Assembly (NCBI GenBank): GCA_963575745.1
Contig: CAUYUJ010011237.1
Location: 189,077-241,576 of the forward strand
Direction of reading: 5' to 3'
Length of the DNA: 52,500 bases
DNA from: Prorocentrum cordatum
Lineage: Eukaryota > Sar > Dinophyceae > Prorocentrales > Prorocentraceae
Both the position numbers and the translations under genes were made by a program. The stretch's first letter is position 1. Every line of letters begins with the position of its first letter. A model generated the notes under the pieces. It was given only the letters and a program-made list of their open reading frames with translations, ran no database searches and was not told the origin of the DNA. Below, in pieces: positions 52,241 through 52,500 of this stretch.

Positions 52241-52500
52241 TATCCGCCGGCCCCCTTGTGGGGCCACCAGGCTGCAGGGCTAAGCTTCGCAGTTTCCTGT
52301 GCCAGTTGCAGCTTCCAGTTTACACTGTTACAGCTCTGCCTCTTGCTGCCTACTGTTCCTTGTTGACTTATTGCTGCGAACTGTTCCTTGTTGATGGACC
52401 GCGCGACGGGGGGAGGCCCAAAACGGGCATTTTTACCACGCCCAAAAAAGGTTCTCAGAATTTCTGGGGTGGTGAAAATTCACACCCCTCACGTAGATCG
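52241..52500. other. Unique DNA at window end
   Basis: A pair of 27-bp units (TGCTGC..ACTGTTCCTTGTTGA) lies at about 52337-52395. No gene recognised before the window ends. Confidence 0.45.

Overview
This is a stretch of dinoflagellate nuclear genome. The strongest evidence is the dinoflagellate spliced leader (SL): an unmutated 21-nt copy on the minus strand at 29174-29194, a 20/22 copy on the plus strand at 7151-7172, a 19/21 copy on the minus strand at 47511-47531, and a probable decayed copy at 35293-35312. Long arrays of triplet microsatellites, a degraded Ty1/copia element and several LINE-type elements, no prokaryotic operon structure and one intron-rich transporter gene fit the same assignment. 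The species cannot be named from sequence alone; the G+C-rich unique parts would suit a Prorocentrum- or Polarella-like genome, but that is a guess.

Layout. 1-7150: CTA, TCC and CAT microsatellites with three short satellite families. 7151-8167: an SL-tagged retroposed transcript with a 69-bp repeat. 8168-15217: a 6.87-kb copia-type LTR retrotransposon (minus strand; LTRs 8296-8547 and 14918-15168) nested inside a short dispersed repeat called here repeat A. 15218-16850: unique DNA without a clear gene. 16851-19603: a 5'-truncated LINE (LINE-3) with endonuclease and reverse transcriptase. 19628-22297: repeat A, a foldback element, microsatellites and a clean 160-bp MITE. 22298-29194: SL-headed LINE-2, inserted in a TCC microsatellite. 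29195-32100: microsatellites and foldback repeats. 32125-35028: a six-exon major-facilitator transporter gene, the only convincing host gene. 35300-37000: GTC and GGA microsatellites. 37388-38720: a LINE ORF1-like relic carrying a 170-bp insertion. 39721-41280: repeat A, AC-rich repeats and a 153-bp satellite. 41529-47533: LINE-1, a full-length 6.0-kb LINE whose 5' end is an SL and which has a perfect 18-bp target-site duplication. 47580-52500: more satellites, a TIR element, an acidic low-complexity ORF and microsatellites.

Two processes stand out. First, retrotransposon RNAs were trans-spliced: LINE-1 and LINE-2 start at the SL, and LINE-2 has a second decayed SL directly behind the first, as expected if an SL-bearing copy was re-transcribed and re-spliced. 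Second, the transporter gene has gained introns by insertion of short inverted-repeat elements: two introns equal one element plus one copy of an 8-bp target duplication, and removing them restores an uninterrupted reading frame. These observations rest on direct reading; family names rest on motifs I recognise, and no database was searched.
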